Source: Guillardia theta CCMP2712 (Eukaryota > Cryptophyceae > Pyrenomonadales > Geminigeraceae). Taken from it: DNA of 64,000 nt. The stretch is from the NCBI RefSeq assembly GCF_000315625.1, contig NW_005434578.1, positions 23,779 to 87,778 on the forward strand, written 5' to 3'. Each line of letters begins with the position of its first letter. Position 1 is the first letter of the stretch. This document shows, one piece after another, positions 22,371-32,875 of the stretch. Position numbers and translations under genes: made by a program. Under the pieces are notes generated by a model that had not been told where the DNA came from, did not search any database, and was given only the letters and a program-made list of their open reading frames with translations.

Positions 22371-24260
22371 TATTGAGAGACTTCGAATCCAACCCAACTG
22401 AGATAGAAATGAGATGAAGATCTCATATCATACCTGTAAGAGATGATCGAGCTTCTTTCTCAACTCTACAGGTTGGGCCAAGGTTTGAATCATCCATCCT
22501 GCAATGGAATATGCACCCTAGGTTCAAACAATCCGCGGGTGTACTTGCAAATATTCTTCGAAGACAAGATGAAATTTTTATGATCAGGTAAGGAATTGAT
22601 AATCGATACACCATTGAACAGAATCAACTCTGATTGACCCTTTATTCAAATTGCCGTAGGTTGCACGTTGCGCTCAAATGCATGACTGTGATTTGTGAGA
22701 AATTTGTATCCAGCTGTACCTTGAGCGACTTTTCTGTCTAGATATGTGTTCTCATGTCATCACTTGCTTTCAATTCTTCTAGTCTTACAGTCAGGATTCA
22801 TGCACTTCACCTTTCTATGGAGGCAAGTCTTACATGCACTCAACCGTTCAACGATACATGAAGAGACGTTTGCACAGAAGATGACTGTTCCTGCCCGCAT
22901 AGATGACTGTAGAGAACCGTTGTTGATCATGAATCACTATATCTATGATCATATTTCGATGATTTTTCCGTTTCGCTTCAAATTTTTCCTCTGTCATGAT
23001 ATTTTCACAGGATTTCGATTGCACAGAAACCTAGTCAGAAATGAAGCAATGTGCAGATGATGCCTTTGCATATCAATAAATGAGACGTTCATCGGATCAA
23101 TCCTGTCTTGGTGTCGCAATGCTACCGTGCAACTGTAGTGTTCTTGTCGCATGGCTCTACAGAGGAGTGCCTTGTTCAACAGAGCAAGCACTCGATGATT
23201 GCAATCGAGTCGCAAACACTGTGAATCAACAAACAGAATTGCACATTCAGGTTATCATATCTTTATTAGAAGAGTTACAATCAGGGTACAAGCACAACCG
23301 ACCTCCCTGTAATCCTGAAGACGTTCCATCTTTTGCCTGGCGAGGGTGTATCTGCGTTAACCAAGAAGCATGTGACATGTGGCCACATCTTGAATGCTCT
23401 ACGGTCAGGAATATCAACATCTTCAAAACGGCTCTCTTGTTTGCTGTGACATCAACTGCTTGGTAGCGGCTAATCCGATGAACAGAATCTGATGCAAGTT
23501 CACACCAGTAATATTTACATGATGCATCAGTCAGTGTGATGAAATTGGTGATTTGCAAAATGTTTCATCGTTCCAACACATCCTTAAGAATTGGATGAAG
23601 AATCCTTCACGAACCACGGGACTTACTTGTCATCATTCGATTGTACTGAGGATCATCTTTGTTTCAAGCATCGAGCTGCTCCGACCGTGACTGCTAAAAT
23701 GCGCTGTATCTGTTCATTTAGAACTTTCCGTTGAGCTTTTCCTTCAGTTTTTCATGTTCTTCCATGCAGTGAGATGACCATGTCAATATTTTGCCTAGAC
23801 CTGATCGACTCCCGAGTCCTGAACTTATCTTTGTTTGTGCCCATTTCATGTCACAACCTTTTCACATCGGGACAGTTCTGCGATGTGTCGAAACCCCCTT
23901 CGTATGCAGCCATTGTCTCGAGAGTTTTGTATGCTGGGCGGCTTACTGGTACGTCTACGTACTCCTGGATACCGGTTTGTAATATTGGTTGGGCACTTGC
24001 CAAAGTCTTCACCCGTTCATCAATCTCATACAAGTTGCCAAAGGCTGCAAATCATTCCAACCTGCATCAAGAACACGTCATTTGGATCTCTTCCCGTGAT
24101 AATTTCGATGAAAAAAAGAGATAATGCTCACCTGACTTGTCTTGCTCTGTCAAACGCTGCACATCCTCATATCTGTACGGCTTCGCAGAGTTCACAGTGG
24201 CAGGAAACTTTCAACATTGATATTTTTTATTTTGATATTTGATATCGTATTGGCGATGCA
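22371..24260. other. AT-rich gene-free stretch
   Basis: Similar in composition to 19801-21463. ORFs of 100-135 codons on both strands (for example at 23774 and 23835) overlap one another and have no recognisable protein features. No RNA gene is seen. Confidence 0.5.
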
Positions 24261-24339
24261 TCATGATTGAGCTTCGGAGGGCCAGCCACGCCTGTGAAGG
24301 CCATAATGGCCATCAAAGCTGACTTGCGATGGGAGCGTG

Positions 24340-25330
24340 ACACAATGATTTCAGTCCGCAGGAGCGTGACACACAATGATTTCAGGCCGAACACCCCCTC
24401 AATTTTCAAGTTGTTCCATGTAGGTTGGACTTGCTCCAAACTATATGGAACAACTTGAAACTTGGAGGAGCGTGACACACAATGATTTCAGGCCGCAGGA
24501 GCGTGACACACAATGATTTCAGGCCGAACACCCCCTCAATTTTCAAGTTGTTCCATGTAGGTTGGACTTGCTCCAAACTATATGGAACAACTTGAAACTT
24601 GGAGGAGCGTGACACACAATGATTTCAGGCCGCAGGAGCGTGACACACAATGATTTCAGGCCGAACACCCCCTCAATTTTCAAGTTGTTCCATGTAGGTT
24701 GGACTTGCTCCAAACTATATGGAACAACTTGAAACTTGGACTCCGGGAGCGTGACACACAATGATTTCAGGCGAACACCCCTCAATTTTCAAGTTGTTCC
24801 ATGTCAATTTTCAAGTTGTTCCATGTAGGTTGGACTTGCTCCAAACTATATGGAACAACTTGAAACTTGGAGGAGCGTGACACACAATGATTTCAGTCCG
24901 CAGGAGCGTGACACACAATGATTTCAGGCCGAACACCCCCTCAATTTTCAAGTTGTTCCATGTAGGTTGGACTTGCTCCAAACTATATGGAACAACTTGA
25001 AACTTGGAGGAGCGTGACACACAATGATTTCAGGCCGCAGGAGCGTGACACACAATGCATTTCAGGCCGAACACCCCCTCAATTTTCAAGTTGTTCAATA
25101 TAGGTTGGACTTGCTCCAAACTATATGGAACAACTTGAAACTTGGAGGAGCGTGACACACAATGATTTCAGGCCGCAGGAGCGTGACACACAATGATTTC
25201 AGGCCGAACACCCCCTCAATTTCGATCAAGTTGTTCCATGTAGGTTGGACTTGCTCCAAACTATATGGAACAACTTGAAACTTGGACTCCGGGAGCGTGA
25301 CACACAAAGATTTCAGGCCGAACGCCCCCG
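24340..25330. repeat. 137-bp tandem array with hairpin in every unit
   Basis: About seven units. The anchor acaccccctc starts at 24391, 24528, 24665, about 24775 (shortened variant), 24933, 25071 and 25208, giving a 137-138 bp period except at the variant. Each unit has two copies of gagcgtgacacacaatgatt and then an inverted repeat: tttcaagttgttccat and its exact complement atggaacaacttgaaa flank a loop that itself contains ttgga/tccaa. Small indels (an extra c at 25058; a partly repeated arm at 24783-24825) show ongoing slippage or conversion. Confidence 0.95.
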
Positions 25331-26099
25331 GCTAATCGAATCAACCTCCACCTCACTGGCCCGGCCAGACTCTATCAGGCTATTTAACCGGGCCAAGATC
25401 CACCAAACGGACTATCTCTCAGTACACCTGAGATCCTTACCCCAACCTTATTCACCTCAACGATACACAGCTGTGCAGTACGGTCTCTAACACCTTCACT
25501 GATGATGATAGAACTCTCAGAAGAACCACACAACACCACCAACACTTCCTTTATTCACAGCAGTCACCTCCCCTTCAGTCCCTTGGCAGTTGCAACCGTG
25601 ACTCCAGTGCCAGGGCCAAGTACAATGCACAGCGCCCTGGACTCGTGTCCTCCTCACCCCCTTTTCACTGCCAGACCCAGGCTCAGGCTCGTCGATTCCT
25701 TAATTCCAGACCTATGTCAAAGCCCACTTCCATCTGAGTCGCTGAGCTTCGTCTACCGATGCTGAGACGCAATACCCTGAACTTCTCGCCGTCTCCAAGA
25801 ACTTATCGGCGGCGAGTTCTTACACCCCCTCAATTTTCAAGTTGTTCCATGTAGGTTGGACTTGCTCCAAACTATACTATATGATATGGAACAACTTGAA
25901 ACTTGGAGGAGCGTGACACTGGCACAAAGATTTCAGGCCGAACACCCCCTCAATTTTCAAGTTGTTCCACAGTGAAATATTTTTTGTGGCCCTGAATCAT
26001 TTCGGGCGCACTGAGTGTTCCAAGCCGCTGAGCAGTTCCGACTGAAGCCTGGCATGCCATGTTATGTTAAGTTATGTTGACCTCCGACTGTTCAAGTTG
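25331..26099. repeat. Flank of tandem array with two stray units
   Basis: About 480 bp of unique-looking sequence, then a stray hairpin unit at about 25823-25925 (loop expanded to actatactatatgat) and a half unit at about 25945-25970. The spread suggests the array unit derives from a dispersed element. No gene is seen. Confidence 0.6.
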
Positions 26100-26570
26100 T
26101 GTCTGACACACGGTGACTCACCGGGCTACCGTAGTACCGGGGCCGCCCCGGCGCTGGCAAGCAGGCACCGTGACGGTTCTTGAAGCCGGGCCGAGTCACC
26201 GTGGCACTGACGGTCAGCGCCGGGCTGGCGGCGCGGCACTCAGCCGCTGAGTGTCACCGTCGGCACTGCTGCCATGATTAATGCCGGGATCAGCATGCCA
26301 GCCATGCGGCCAGTCCGATCAGATAGCCCCGCTGAGTTAATTGAACACAGGCTGAAAACTGGCAAGGTACGGTCCGACCGCCGCCCGGCCGGGCGAGCCG
26401 GACTCTCCGGGACCTCTGAGGCTTCAAGGCTACCGTAGCCGCACGGTGAGTCAACCGTTGAACGGTGAGAGTCAAGTTCCGAGCCAGGCGGCGGCCCCAC
26501 GCGGCGGCAATGCCCGGCGGTACCGGGCCGTACCCGGTCCGTGTCATCGGAACAGCGGCGGCGTTGCAAT
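26100..26570. repeat. GC-rich dispersed repeat island
   Basis: GC-rich CGGT/ACCG/GGGCCG sequence of the island family. It ends about 130 bp before the kinase homology begins. Confidence 0.65.
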
Positions 26571-26687
26571 GATGCTTGAGTTTCATATTCTAGCATACAG
26601 TCGGGAGTCTCTCATGTGCAGTGCTGGGCCTCAATTCTCAGTGGTTTCGTGTCACAGTCACGGTGCATTACTTAGTTAAACTCGGTC

Positions 26688-27626
26688 TTGAGCAAGAACT
26701 GTCTTATACATTATACATTTATTATACATCGAGACGTGAAATTGAATAACTTCCTCTATGACAGAAGGAATAAGAAGTACTTGCTTGTGGACTTTGGGCT
26801 GGCAGAGAAACAAATGCAGTCATCAGGCCGCAGCATCGGCAACATCTTGCCCTGTGAGGTTTCTACGGCCAGCTCTCGCTCCTCGCGGAATCAAAAGGAG
26901 CAGGAGAAGCTAGAGATGGCGCAGGAGATGGCGAAGAGGCGGATCATGTTGGGCGTCAGCAAGACGAACGCATCGGTGACAGTGAGGAACTCAGGGGTCA
27001 AATTCGAACGTCCAGTCAAACGCGCGGGAACTCGGGGATACCGAGCGCCCGAAGTGCTCATGGGCATGCAGTGCCAGACCACAGCAGTGGACGTGTGGGC
27101 TGCTGGGGTAGTACTGCTTACCCTGCTGTGCCGCACGACACAGTTCCAATGGTTCCAGTATAACGACATAGTCACGGCAACGATGGAGATCTACGGGTAC
27201 GCTCTTTGTGTACCTTGGAAGTGCGCTTGTCTGACTGTCTGAGCAGCTTGCGCATGTACATCAAGAGCATGGATGCTGTGTGGAAGCTCCTCGACGTTAA
27301 GGTAAAATTGTTGTCGTCGGCGTTGTTGTATCAAGAGGATGAGGATGAGGGTGATATGGTGGCGGGAGGCCTGAGGTTGCTAACTTGATGTCATTCAGAT
27401 TCCACCATTGGAACTGCATCTCAGCTATGCCCGCGGTTTCAAGCAAACATGGCGGACCTTGTCAAGCTCCCTGGGCGCGCATGCGGGATGCAAGGACTGG
27501 CTGGAGGTGGATGAGAAACATGCGATCTGGGACTTCCTCAACTGCTGCCTCAACATCGATCCCCGCACGAGGATTACAGCACTGGAGGCTCTGAAGCATC
27601 CCTTCCTCATTAGTGCTGTCAAGTAA
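26688..27626 (+). pseudogene. CDC7-like protein kinase, N-lobe missing
   Basis: C-lobe of a Ser/Thr kinase of the CDC7 (DBF4-dependent replication-initiation) type. Exons about 26700-27196, 27247-27301 and 27399-27626 (TAA), in phase. Visible: catalytic loop HRDVKLNNFLYD, metal-binding DFGLAE, a long insert as in CDC7, activation segment GTRGYRAPEVL, then DVWAAGVVLLTLL and a C-terminal RITALEALKHPFL. The Gly-rich loop, the VAIK lysine and helix C are absent. There is no in-frame ATG before HRD: the frame closes at taa near 26676, and the next 600 bp upstream are repeat. Either the 5' exons lie behind a long repeat-filled intron or the gene is truncated. The remaining frame is clean, so loss would be recent. 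Confidence 0.75.
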
Positions 27627-28340
27627 ACCGTCTCTACCCGTAGCTTTCTCCTTCCTCTCCTCTCATGTCCTCCTCGCCCTCCTGCCTTCCTCGCTAGTGG
27701 TCTTGAGTAAACACGGTCTCTCCTCCGGCATCTCCTCTCGCAGCGATCAGGCATATCAACTAGCCTGGCCTCCCAGGCGTCCATTTCCCTTCAAACCCCT
27801 CCCCTCTCCTTCCCCCAGCCTCTCAAACTCCTCACCTCCTCACAAATGACACCGCCATATTACAATAGGTTGGGAGAAGCCTCAAAAAACGCAATCATGG
27901 CAAAGCAACAGGAAGTCTCTTGAAATATGTTTCTTATTCAACCGACGAAGCATTCAGGTAAAGGAAGCTAGGGCGTCAACACAACAAGGAGAATCGAATT
28001 TCCTTCATGTCTTCGAAGGTTGCTTCTCTGATCGGTTCCCTTCATGTTTCCCTTCTTCTGGAAGTGAACAACCATCACCTATAGCTGATGAGTGCTTTGG
28101 TACGCAAGTGCAAATTTCGATGAGATGCATACCTTACACATTCAACCTACTATAGGTGTGATTCTCAGCCAAGAATTGAGCTGTTTGATCTCAGTACTTG
28201 CCTGGCAGTTTCAGGAGTTAGCATTGAGGGGCCATGGTCCTTGACTGCGCTCAGCAGCTGAGCAAACAGTCCCTGAGTACATTGGGAGTAGTGGGATAGG
28301 GAAGAGACCGGGGCAAGTGTGAGGTCGTTTACAAGTGTTT
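27627..28340. other. Downstream of kinase, no gene seen
   Basis: Pyrimidine-rich to about 27845, then mixed sequence. No reading frame with protein character. Confidence 0.5.
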
Positions 28341-28344
28341 TAGA

Positions 28345-28870
28345 TTGATACGAGAAGTTTGCACTACCCCCTACCCCTCAACACGGGCTGGAGGCCGTTG
28401 GAAAGATTCAAATCATTTGAATACCTACCCCGAGCCTCCTCATGATTATTTAGTCAACTATACACGCCTATTCATATCAAATAGAGGAAGGTTTTGCTCA
28501 ACATTGCCCTTCTTGTCTTGGATGGCCCGGCAGCCCTGGCAACGAAAAAGGTACATAAATTGACGGAGCAAACATTTTTAGGTCAATTTTCTCTTGCCGC
28601 TTGAATTTGACTAAAACTACTATGAGAACCACCCTGGTTGACTGATCCGACAAGGATACGGAACGGCAACGCTATGGGTAGTACGGCAACTCAGGAGGCC
28701 GCTCGGTGACCGGCGGTCACGGTCACGCCAGGAAGCCGCCCCGCGGCGGCGGCGGCCGGGCTGGCGAGCCAGTCAGCCTGTCTGACTCCGAGCGGAGGCT
28801 GTGACTGAGTCTACTGTCCTCGTGACTCAGTCAGCTAAACCCACTTTGCCTCGGAGGAGGTGCCGAATCA
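28345..28870. repeat. GGGGTAG-type patch followed by small GC-rich island
   Basis: Ctacccctacccctc at 28366-28380 and 'attcaaatcatttg' belong to the GGGGTAG family. 28670-28810 is a short GC-rich island with CGGTCACGG words. Confidence 0.5.
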
Positions 28871-29322
28871 TTGTGAGTTGAGATTCAACAACCACGGGAG
28901 CAGTCAGCAAACTGAACTGGATCCACTGCTGCAGGAGCCTGACAGTGATATGCCTCCGAACTCCTCTGAGTTGAGATTTCTCCGTATGTTCCCGGTAGTA
29001 TGTACGACATGCGCAGCTGCGGATGCTGACGACTTGGCTGTCAGCAAACGACCTCTTACCGGACGCTTGGGACTTTTTGCATGCTCGAGATCGCTCTGCG
29101 CCTTCCTAATATCTACTGCACCGCGAAAACCAACAGCGCCGCCCCTGCCTTCCCTCATAAATACACACACAAAGTACGTCCCCTTCCACGCCCATCCCCG
29201 CCAGCTTTCTTCTGCGCTCCTCTCATCCTCCTGACATACATCGTTTCTTGGAGATCCTTTGCCTCTGATATCTCCTTCTCGTGTTTGTGTCCCTCATACA
29301 GCTTCCCGCCACGCCTCCCGCC

Positions 29323-29553
29323 ATGCCCCACGACGCTCCTGATCAGACGCTCTTGCCCTTCCCAGCTCCTCGAAGCACGTCCACGCAAGGCAGCCATCAC
29401 CAGCTTCCCCACAAATGCTCTGCCAACTCGCGGAGTCTCCGGTCCAAGGAAGCGCAGCTTCAGAGCCTGCGGCGAGCGATCCAGATGATCGAGGGAAGCT
29501 GGGGATACGTCAATGCGTTAGGGGAGGAATGCAGCTTTAAGTCGCCCTTATGA
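29323..29553 (+). CDS. Small protein sharing a C-terminal motif with the gene at 32313
   Basis: The ATG at 29323 opens a 76-codon frame, just behind a good acceptor (cctcatacag, 29301), so this may be a later exon of a longer gene. Its C-terminus reads LQSLRRAIQMIEGSWGYVNA then LGEE. This closely matches LQSLKASIELIEGHELIVNA then LGDE in the protein at 32313-32582. No known domain. The N-terminal half is Pro/Ser/His-rich. The shared motif, 3 kb apart and in the same orientation, suggests paralogues by local duplication. Confidence 0.5.
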   Translation: MPHDAPDQTLLPFPAPRSTSTQGSHHQLPHKCSANSRSLRSKEAQLQSLRRAIQMIEGSWGYVNALGEECSFKSPL

Positions 29554-30226
29554 CCTGATCACAGCGAAAAGGAAGCGAGTCACAGCACAGCTTTGTGCCC
29601 TTGTAGCAGACCTTGTCACAAGCAAGTACACGGAGGCTGTGATTTTTTGTGGTAACGAATTGTAATATAGAGCTTTGAAACAAACCCTCTAGAGTCCTCT
29701 CATGTAACACGTCGCCATGATCCATGCTGTACTTGCCGCGGCGAAAGGATCGACTGAGAGGGTCAGAGCGCTTGACGTTAGCTCTCAGCTCTTGGCTGGA
29801 AGGTACTAGCGGTGAGGAGCTTCCTGTCACGAGTTCAGCCAAGCAGTTGCAAGGTTGTCCGCACTTTGTTTTCGCATCCCTATACCAGCGAGCTCGGAGA
29901 ACAGAGTTCATGGCAAAGGCGAAATCGGATCATGGTGGGCTCCGCCGCCTCGCTGTCACTGGAACTGAGTCCGACAAGGAAATTTCAGGGTGGACACTGC
30001 ACCGCTGATTCTGTCTGGTAGGCCGGGTTCAAACTACCGGCCCCGCTTGGACAGTGTTTGATCCTTCATATGGTAGCCGCCCGACTGGATCGTGTCAGAG
30101 CATGACTGCCTACTGGCGTGACTGCGGTGAGAACATATCACAGGTTTTATTTCGAGTGACAGGGAATGTACAAAATTCATGGCTCTAGCTTTATGAAGAG
30201 AACAGGCGCCAAACCATCTATGGCGA
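29554..30226. other. Intergenic, no gene seen
   Basis: ORFs of about 90-125 codons on both strands overlap and show no features. This is the region between the 3' ends of the small gene and the PhyH-like gene. Confidence 0.45.
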
Positions 30227-31177
30227 TCAGGTATACCAGTCTTTATTTGGAGGTGCAATCCCTTTGCTCCATTGGACCACTGTTGTCGGGGTCTCTCCTC
30301 GCATCCCGTACAGCTTGTCCTCCCAGACCTCCTCTAGGTTGCAACTGGAGTCGGCAGTATCTGCTGCATAAGCTACCAAGACTCCGCCACTCCCTTCCCT
30401 CACATGTTTGTTCATGACGCTTCTTCCATGGAACGCAACACAATCTCCAGGCTCAAGGTCTGCGCCGATGCTGAGCTGCTGGGAAACGTCTGCTGAGATT
30501 TGATGACCTTTGGGGAAAGAATCTTCTGACCAAAGATGGCTGCCGCGCAGAACCTTGATGCTCTCATCCTCTGATACGCTATCGAGAGGCACAAAGAAAG
30601 CAACCGTCGTCTTGATCACTTCTTCTGTCCCGATTTCTGGTCGCTGAAAGTCGCGATCACATTCAAAATCACTGTAGAGCCATGATGATACGAGGAGAGA
30701 CTTCGCAGAGTTCAACAATCGGCATGAAACTGATCGCAATGGCCCTTTCTTTGCGAATAACGACAATGATTCTACACAATCCTCCGCTCGTCCATTTCTA
30801 GTTCCTTCCTTCATCAAGTCGATCCATTCTTTCCCAATGACCTTACGAAGTGGGACAATTCCGTCCCGAGCAAATGCCCGGATATGAGAGTCAGAGATCC
30901 GAGCAGCCATAAGCTCTGTCTCGTATTCCAGTCCAGCATCGTAAACTTTTCCCAACCTGGCATTTAACCTTTCACCTCCAGTATCCAGTCGCAAATTTGT
31001 GCATTTCGATCTAGGCTGACAGGGAAAGATCAATCTAGAGCTTGTCAGAGTGTTATGGAATCCTGGGGATGTTGGTGCTTTAAGCATGGACAATGCGTGC
31101 ACCATTTGCTGTTGTAATGCAGACATTACGCACAAAGTGAAAGCCGTCAACAGAGACTTCCCTATCATGTTTGGCAT
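30227..31177 (-). CDS. Phytanoyl-CoA dioxygenase-like protein
   Basis: Single-exon, 316 residues from the ATG at 31177 (in-frame codons upstream lack an ATG). An N-terminal hydrophobic stretch (LLTAFTLCVMSAL) looks like a signal peptide, so entry to the ER or a plastid compartment is inferred. Family features are RAFARDGIVPLRKVIG, VAFFVPLDSVSEDE, KVLRGSHLW and LEPGDCVAFHGRSVMNKH. PhyH enzymes are Fe(II)/2-oxoglutarate dioxygenases. The expected HxD metal pair is not seen where it should be (CDRD at about residues 173-176), nor is the usual Arg after the distal His, so it may be inactive or use other ligands. The substrate is unknown. Confidence 0.75.
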   Translation of the reverse strand: MPNMIGKSLLTAFTLCVMSALQQQMVHALSMLKAPTSPGFHNTLTSSRLIFPCQPRSKCTNLRLDTGGERLNARLGKVYDAGLEYETELMAARISDSHIRAFARDGIVPLRKVIGKEWIDLMKEGTRNGRAEDCVESLSLFAKKGPLRSVSCRLLNSAKSLLVSSWLYSDFECDRDFQRPEIGTEEVIKTTVAFFVPLDSVSEDESIKVLRGSHLWSEDSFPKGHQISADVSQQLSIGADLEPGDCVAFHGRSVMNKHVREGSGGVLVAYAADTADSSCNLEEVWEDKLYGMRGETPTTVVQWSKGIAPPNKDWYT

Positions 31178-31229
31178 GTCCTGGGAGGTATCCGTGTATA
31201 GCTGATTCACCAGCAGACTTCCAGCACAA

Positions 31230-31460
31230 CCTCACGATCTAACAGCAGCTTCCGCCCTGCTCGCCTTCAACACTGCCAGCCGCTCGCATCTTTCCCCTCC
31301 AGGGACTAGGGATCCCCCGGGGCCCGTTCGCCCTGCCGGCACTAGCCCGGGCCATGCCGCTGTGTCCGATCGGACGGTCAGAAGGCCCGGCAACTCAGTG
31401 AGAGTAGGCCCGGTAATCTGACTGGGCAAACAACTTCTTTACTCAAAGTTAAGTTAAAAA
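31230..31460. repeat. GC-rich repeat with 17-nt edge motif
   Basis: Upstream of the PhyH-like gene. The right edge carries tttactcaaagttaagt at 31438-31454, the exact reverse complement of the motif at 18433-18449. Orientation is thus opposite to that copy. Confidence 0.6.
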
Positions 31461-32312
31461 TCAGTACGAGGACAATCAGGAGAGTCGAGGAGGCTTGACC
31501 CTGACACTGTCGCACTGGCCAAACGGCGAGAAGAGAAAAGACAGCGAGAACCAAACCTAATCCTGCCGACTGCTGTCCCCCAAACTTAATTAATACCTTC
31601 ACTTAACGGCGCGCAGGACAAGTCCCCCGCGCGGCAAACAACCCTTCGTCACCCGGAACTTGCGTGACTCATCACCGTTTCTATCTTAGGTATCGTGACT
31701 GGGCCATGAATGCCGGCCGCCTCGGTCTTAAGGGCAAGTCCAAGATTTCGAGTAAATATTCAACACAACCGTAAACTTTTGAAATTTACCCGAATACAAA
31801 TTTGTCGAATTTGGTAGGTATAGGATTTGCTCCGGTCAACGATGCGGGGGGTTGGAGAGTTGCCGGGACTGCACCGAAGGGATGCGGTTTTAGACCCATC
31901 GGGAGACTTTTCGACTCCTTACAACTCAATTTACAAAACAACAATGTTTTAGCCTGGTAAAGCCTGTATCTTCAGGTGGCCTCAGGTATAGGAGATCCTA
32001 GGGCACCGCTATGACCGTGTACTAGAGATGTCATCAGTGGCTCACGATACCACCAAGGAGTTTTTCTTCGGACCCCCCCTACCATCAACTTAACCTCTTC
32101 GTGCTAATCAAGAAACCTCACCCTGCCTGGCAACCCCAAAGATTATCTAATTGAAGCACTAAGTTCAAAAGGCAGTCAATTTGTAGCCCCTTCCTGAGTC
32201 GGTATCCCATCTTAAAAAGACCCTTGAGGGTGGGGGAAACTCCCGCATAATACCCCCGCGTTCCATCGGTTGTCCTCGTCCTCGCAGCACACTCCCTGCA
32301 CACCACTGGATC
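31461..32312. other. Intergenic, repeat-like patches
   Basis: Mixed sequence with a short GC-rich piece near 31610-31710 and GGGG-rich words near 32225-32260. No gene is seen. Confidence 0.45.
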
Positions 32313-32582
32313 ATGTACGATGTTTGCCTTGGTATGTCATCCATGAACATTTCTACTACCTCGGCCGAGCAAGATAGCTTCGATGACATTGGTTTCGGCT
32401 CGGAGCAATTCGAAGAATCCTTGAATATTGATGACTCGTGGACAACGATCAAGATTGGTGGGAATGATGTTTTTGGGCAGCCTCCAAAATGGAAGCAACT
32501 GCAGAGCTTGAAGGCATCCATCGAGCTCATCGAGGGACACGAGCTGATTGTGAACGCTCTGGGCGATGAAACTAGACTCTAG
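32313..32582 (+). CDS. Small acidic protein, paralogue of the 29323 gene
   Basis: An 89-codon frame from the ATG at 32313 (or 82 codons from the ATG at 32334). The N-terminal half is acidic (SFDDIGFGSEQFEESLNIDD). A stretch QPPKWKQLQSLKASIELIEG then leads to the C-terminal motif shared with the protein at 29323. Family unknown. Tight spacing, intronless structure and the conserved tail argue for a real gene. Confidence 0.55.
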   Translation: MYDVCLGMSSMNISTTSAEQDSFDDIGFGSEQFEESLNIDDSWTTIKIGGNDVFGQPPKWKQLQSLKASIELIEGHELIVNALGDETRL

Positions 32583-32875
32583 ACCGTCGCTTTCCCTTTT
32601 GTGAGTGAAGTTTGAATTGTGAGATTTTGCAACCTTCAATGAGAAAACTTGTACATTAAACTGAGACCTCAAAGATTCAAATGTTAGCTCATTGTCCACT
32701 GCAACCTCCATTGAGTCTCATCTACATTTGAGTACAAAATTTTTGCATTCCAATTCTCCAACGGGACTCTGAACCTTGACACGTTTTTAATTAAAAGAGC
32801 ATAGTGATGCAGAAGTTCAAAGTAAAGCTGGTCTGAAGTTAGAGAACAAGTCCGATGATTTCAGTAGTTGCTGCA

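Noticed and set aside
24227-25307. Series of near-identical minus ORFs (FQVVPYSLEQVQPTWNNLK)
   Set aside because: They arise from the 137-bp array; frames are interrupted between units and the same DNA is explained by the hairpin repeat.
24340-25330. CRISPR array
   Set aside because: Units are contiguous 137-bp repeats without unique spacers, and the genome is eukaryotic.
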